Below are positions 22,049 to 23,422 of a DNA stretch of 23,422 nucleotides, in pieces. The stretch comes from Clostridiaceae bacterium (GTDB lineage Bacteria; Bacillota; Clostridia; Oscillospirales; Acutalibacteraceae), in the NCBI GenBank assembly GCA_016295895.1, contig JAEDKI010000007.1, positions 1 through 23,422 on the forward strand, in the 5' to 3' direction. The notes beneath the pieces are model-generated. The model was not told the origin of the DNA. It saw only the letters and a list, made by a program, of their open reading frames with translations, and did no database searches. Made by a program: the position numbers and the translations under genes. Positions within the stretch are counted from its first letter, which is position 1; each line of letters begins with the position of its first letter.

Positions 22049-23067
22049 TACTGTCCGTAGATTTCAGAAAGGTTAAATTCTTTAATGGTTGCAAGGTCAA
22101 GATATCCCTTGGGCAAAACAAGCTTTGACTTATCTGCTTTGTCTGACAGGCTGTTGATTTCCATGATTGCAGTATTTTCTCCGCTGATGGTCTCAATTCT
22201 CTTGAGCTCGCCGTTGAGGAAATAATATTTGATTGTTGAGTCCTCACTCTTATAGACATCGCAGATATATGTCTTGCCGTTTATCTTAACTTCACCGCTC
22301 TCAACATATTCCGAATTGTCCTTAGCTTCTTCGGCTACAATATCCCCGAGCCCCATTTGATCAATAGTCTCCTTGGGAACCTCCATGTAGGCTCTCATCT
22401 GCGGAATGACCGTGTATGCTTTTCCGTTGAGAATAAGGAACTGAAGCCTCATTGCACCTTTGCTTCCGTCGACCGGCATTGCGGTTTCAAGGAAAAGGTT
22501 GTTTCCGTCACGGACTGCAACAATGGGAAGTGACATTTCTTGGCCGTTTGTGTTGGTCTTCATAACCATATCCATCGTGAAGGTTTCGCCCTCAACGATT
22601 TTCATGTATTGCTCTCTTGCCTTGTCTCTGACGGGCTTGCCGTCGCTGCCGATATCGGTATCGATCTTGTTGAATTGGTCATCGGAGATGATGCCGTCAG
22701 ACATTTCAAGCTTCGGCTCGGTAGCATCCTCTTCCATCAATTCTTCAAACTTTTCGGGGTCATTGAAAACATCAAATAATGACTGAGCCTCGGGGCTGAG
22801 GGTGGTCGGCGCAGTAACGGCAACCTTTTTGGTTTCAACCTCAACATCCTTTGAATCTACCGTTATTTTGTTGCCCGAATTGTCATAATAAAAATATTCC
22901 GTTTCTCCGTCGGAATTGACAATGCTTTGAACATCCTGGGTTACTCCGTTGCTGTCAACAACATACGGCCTTGTCTCAATGGTATACTCCGTTTCAAGCT
23001 TTCGGCAAGCCGCAAAGCTGACGAGCAGCGCAAAGACAAGAAGAATTGCGATAATATTTCTTTTCAT
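22048..23067 (-). CDS. Putative lipoprotein of unknown function
   Basis: A 339-residue secreted lipoprotein. The N-terminal signal peptide MKRNIIAILLVFALLVSFAAC ends in a lipobox with the lipid-modified C21. A Thr/Asp/Glu-rich spacer (about 25-130) follows. The C-terminal 200 residues form a beta-rich domain that begins near EGETFTMDMVMKTN and includes LILNGKAYTVIPQMRAYMEVP and INGKTYICDVYK. The layout resembles lipoprotein-carrier-like (DUF4412/LolA-type) folds, but I cannot assign a family with confidence. GGAGGAG lies a few bases before the ATG, and a promoter lies at 23174-23202, giving a leader of about 100 bases. It is translated together with the downstream SDR gene. Confidence 0.88.
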   Translation of the reverse strand: MKRNIIAILLVFALLVSFAACRKLETEYTIETRPYVVDSNGVTQDVQSIVNSDGETEYFYYDNSGNKITVDSKDVEVETKKVAVTAPTTLSPEAQSLFDVFNDPEKFEELMEEDATEPKLEMSDGIISDDQFNKIDTDIGSDGKPVRDKAREQYMKIVEGETFTMDMVMKTNTNGQEMSLPIVAVRDGNNLFLETAMPVDGSKGAMRLQFLILNGKAYTVIPQMRAYMEVPKETIDQMGLGDIVAEEAKDNSEYVESGEVKINGKTYICDVYKSEDSTIKYYFLNGELKRIETISGENTAIMEINSLSDKADKSKLVLPKGYLDLATIKEFNLSEIYGQ

Positions 23068-23087
23068 GTGTTCTCCTCCAATATGTT

Positions 23088-23106
23088 CTTGCGGAACCGC
23101 CGCAAG
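23088..23106 (-). promoter_or_regulatory. Hairpin in the lipoprotein leader next to the ribosome-binding site
   Basis: A 7-bp perfect stem, CTTGCGG (23088-23094) with CCGCAAG (23100-23106), and a 5-base loop, 8 bases upstream of the GGAGGAG site. No T-run follows, so it is not a terminator; it may affect translation or RNA stability. Confidence 0.45.
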
Positions 23107-23173
23107 CCAAAGCTGAACGCCGTTTCAACGAAAAAAGACGGTCTGCCGAAACAGGCGACGGATTACATTTAAT

Positions 23174-23202
23174 AGAATATATCATTTTGGCTTCAAAATC
23201 AA
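23174..23202 (-). promoter_or_regulatory. Promoter of the lipoprotein-SDR operon
   Basis: On the minus strand, TTGATT (23197-23202), a 17-base spacer and TATTCT (23174-23179). Predicted start is near 23167. Confidence 0.7.
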
Positions 23203-23245
23203 GTGCGGATTGAGAATAATTGTTAACTAATTTGTAAAGCTTTTG

Positions 23246-23268
23246 TTTCCAAATTGTAACTTTGGAAA
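23246..23268. repeat. Inverted repeat in the lipoprotein/tRNA intergenic region
   Basis: TTTCCAAA (23246-23253) and TTTGGAAA (23261-23268), perfect 8-base arms with a 7-base gap. It lies between two divergent promoters and could be a protein-binding site. No T-run suggests termination. Confidence 0.5.
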
Positions 23269-23305
23269 AATGTTGCATAAAAATCAAAAATAATCAAAAA
23301 AATAC

Positions 23306-23334
23306 TTGAAAATCTCTCGGCAATACTATATAAT
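23306..23334 (+). promoter_or_regulatory. Promoter of tRNA-Thr
   Basis: TTGAAA (23306-23311), a 17-base spacer and perfect TATAAT (23329-23334), about 34 bases before the tRNA. Confidence 0.9.
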
Positions 23335-23367
23335 AAGTGTCGGCTCTTATGCTTGACAATATTAAAT

Positions 23368-23422
23368 GCTACTGTGGCTCAGTTGGTAGAGCAGCGCATT
23401 CGTAATGCGCAGGCCGTCGGTT
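23368..23422 (+). tRNA. tRNA-Thr (anticodon CGU), 3' end cut by window
   Basis: The 5' acceptor strand GCTACTG, D arm GCTC...GAGC, anticodon stem GCGCA/TGCGC and loop TTCGTAA are visible. The anticodon CGT at 23401-23403 reads ACG (Thr). The T arm starts GTCGGTT and is cut by the end of the window, as is the 3' acceptor strand. Confidence 0.93.

Noticed and set aside
1..23422. Prophage, transposon, toxin-antitoxin or CRISPR-Cas system
   Set aside because: No integrase, transposase, phage structural gene, Cas gene or regular spaced repeat was found on either strand.

Overview
This 23.4 kb window looks like a piece of chromosome from an anaerobic Firmicute of class Clostridia, probably an Oscillospiraceae/Ruminococcaceae-type gut organism. 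The reasons are strong AGGAGG ribosome-binding sites, tightly overlapping operons, a complete Rnf complex, a lysine riboswitch, a stand-alone AICAR transformylase, a UPF0237/UPF0210 gene pair and a tiny glycine/cysteine-rich membrane peptide typical of that group. The taxonomic placement is inference. No phage, plasmid, transposase or CRISPR signal was seen.

Layout. 1-1181: 3' part of an AICAR formyltransferase gene (purine synthesis) and its terminator. 1199-1870: a zinc-ribbon membrane protein. 1957-8948 (minus strand): a nine-gene operon, apbE - NusG-domain-II protein - Gx transporter - rnfC-D-G-E-A-B, behind one clear sigma-A-type promoter at 9002-9030. Rnf moves electrons between reduced ferredoxin and NAD+ while pumping Na+ or H+. 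ApbE attaches the covalent FMN that RnfG and RnfD need, and both target threonine motifs are visible. 9132-10235: an iron-dependent alcohol dehydrogenase divergent from that operon. 10242-10370: a 42-residue Cys-rich peptide. 10510-12675: a cytoplasmic family 2 glycosidase. 12676-13076: a non-coding stretch of palindromic repeats and a terminator.

13077-15167 (minus strand) is a regulated transporter unit: promoter with a palindrome in its spacer, lysine riboswitch aptamer, expression platform, then an NhaC-family antiporter-like gene that the riboswitch identifies as a probable lysine transporter (LysW type). 15185-16704: rsmA (16S rRNA dimethyltransferase) translationally coupled to an HD-domain hydrolase. 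16746-18488: promoter, galE and a HAD phosphatase. 18535-20177: the ACT-domain (UPF0237) and PFL-family (UPF0210) pair of unknown function, closed by a bidirectional terminator. 20279-21166: a second zinc-ribbon membrane protein. 21299-23067: a lipoprotein and an SDR oxidoreductase in one operon. 23368 to the end: a tRNA-Thr(CGU) gene cut by the window edge, with a near-consensus promoter.

How it fits together: the window mixes housekeeping genes (purH part, rsmA, tRNA) with energy conservation (Rnf plus its flavinylation enzyme, next to an alcohol dehydrogenase), sugar use (GH2 glycosidase and galE) and amino-acid uptake. The least understood parts are the NusG-II/Gx pair inside the Rnf operon, the Cys-rich peptide, the UPF0237/UPF0210 pair, a pair of interleaved inverted repeats behind rnfB, and an RnfE with a four-cysteine tail. 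I did not find a clearly new multi-gene system; these are the best candidates for follow-up.
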